A stretch of DNA of 56,558 bases from an uncultured Paraglaciecola sp. Its GTDB lineage: Bacteria; Pseudomonadota; Gammaproteobacteria; Enterobacterales; Alteromonadaceae. The position numbers and the translations under genes were made by a program. The notes beneath the pieces were generated by a model, which saw only the letters and a list, made by a program, of their open reading frames with translations, did no database searches and was not told the origin of the DNA. How positions within the stretch are numbered: the first letter of the stretch is position 1; every line of letters starts with the position of its first letter. Shown piece after piece: positions 56,546-56,558 of the stretch. The DNA lies in NCBI RefSeq assembly GCF_937123705.1, contig NZ_CAKZKO010000154.1, positions 1 to 56,558 on the forward strand. Direction: 5' to 3'.

Positions 56546-56558
56546 AAGGGAGACCACT

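Overview
The window reads as a chromosomal segment of a marine gammaproteobacterium of the order Alteromonadales, most likely a Glaciecola/Paraglaciecola-like Alteromonadaceae. This is inferred from gene order and protein character; no database search was possible. DNA is moderately AT-rich. I saw no transposase, phage, CRISPR or tRNA gene.

Left core (1-13.1 kb): glyQ-glyS with a downstream lipoprotein gene, tag, yihI with a DUF2489 gene, a diheme cytochrome c4, engB, polA and trkH. From memory, this order resembles the origin-proximal region of Shewanella and Alteromonas. Two perfect DnaA boxes lie in the 717-bp polA-trkH gap.

Accessory block (13.2-42.0 kb): a large pigment gene cluster lies between trkH and trkA, which look like parts of a once-contiguous core. 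It has three parts. (a) Two divergent arms encode an aryl polyene (APE) pathway. The arms carry three ACPs, a ketosynthase/chain-length-factor pair, a second ketosynthase, a ketoreductase, two hot-dog dehydratases, an aryl-ACP ligase, a thioesterase, a Sfp-type phosphopantetheinyl transferase, acyl- and glycosyltransferases, and an MMPL/LolA-like/lipoprotein export set. They also hold an aromatic amino acid ammonia-lyase that could make the aryl starter, a flavin-dependent halogenase-like enzyme and an intact fadH. (b) A dialkylresorcinol (DAR) module encodes DarA- and DarB-like enzymes, a BtrH-domain protein and a small protein with a helix-turn-helix-like C-terminus. (c) A third module encodes another ketosynthase with its own chain-length-factor-like partner, a fourth ACP and an ABC-2 exporter. 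The combined prediction is a flexirubin-like pigment, an aryl polyene acid esterified to a dialkylresorcinol, possibly halogenated and placed in the outer membrane.

Right core (42.2 kb to the end): an alpha/beta hydrolase, then the def-fmt-rsmB-trkA operon on the minus strand. On the plus strand, diverging from it, are a LysM gene, dprA, smg, yrdD, a DUF748 gene, tsaC, hemF, aroE and yrdB. The gamma-carbonic anhydrase yrdA converges on these. The last 60 bases hold a strong promoter with a GC-rich discriminator. Because yrdA lies next to an rRNA operon in E. coli, a ribosomal RNA operon probably starts just beyond the window.

Non-coding structure of note: a MITE-like inverted repeat at 37.9 kb with a second, one-armed copy at 4.4 kb, both supplying the stop codon of the adjacent gene; a long imperfect hairpin in the engB leader; and several clear intrinsic terminators.
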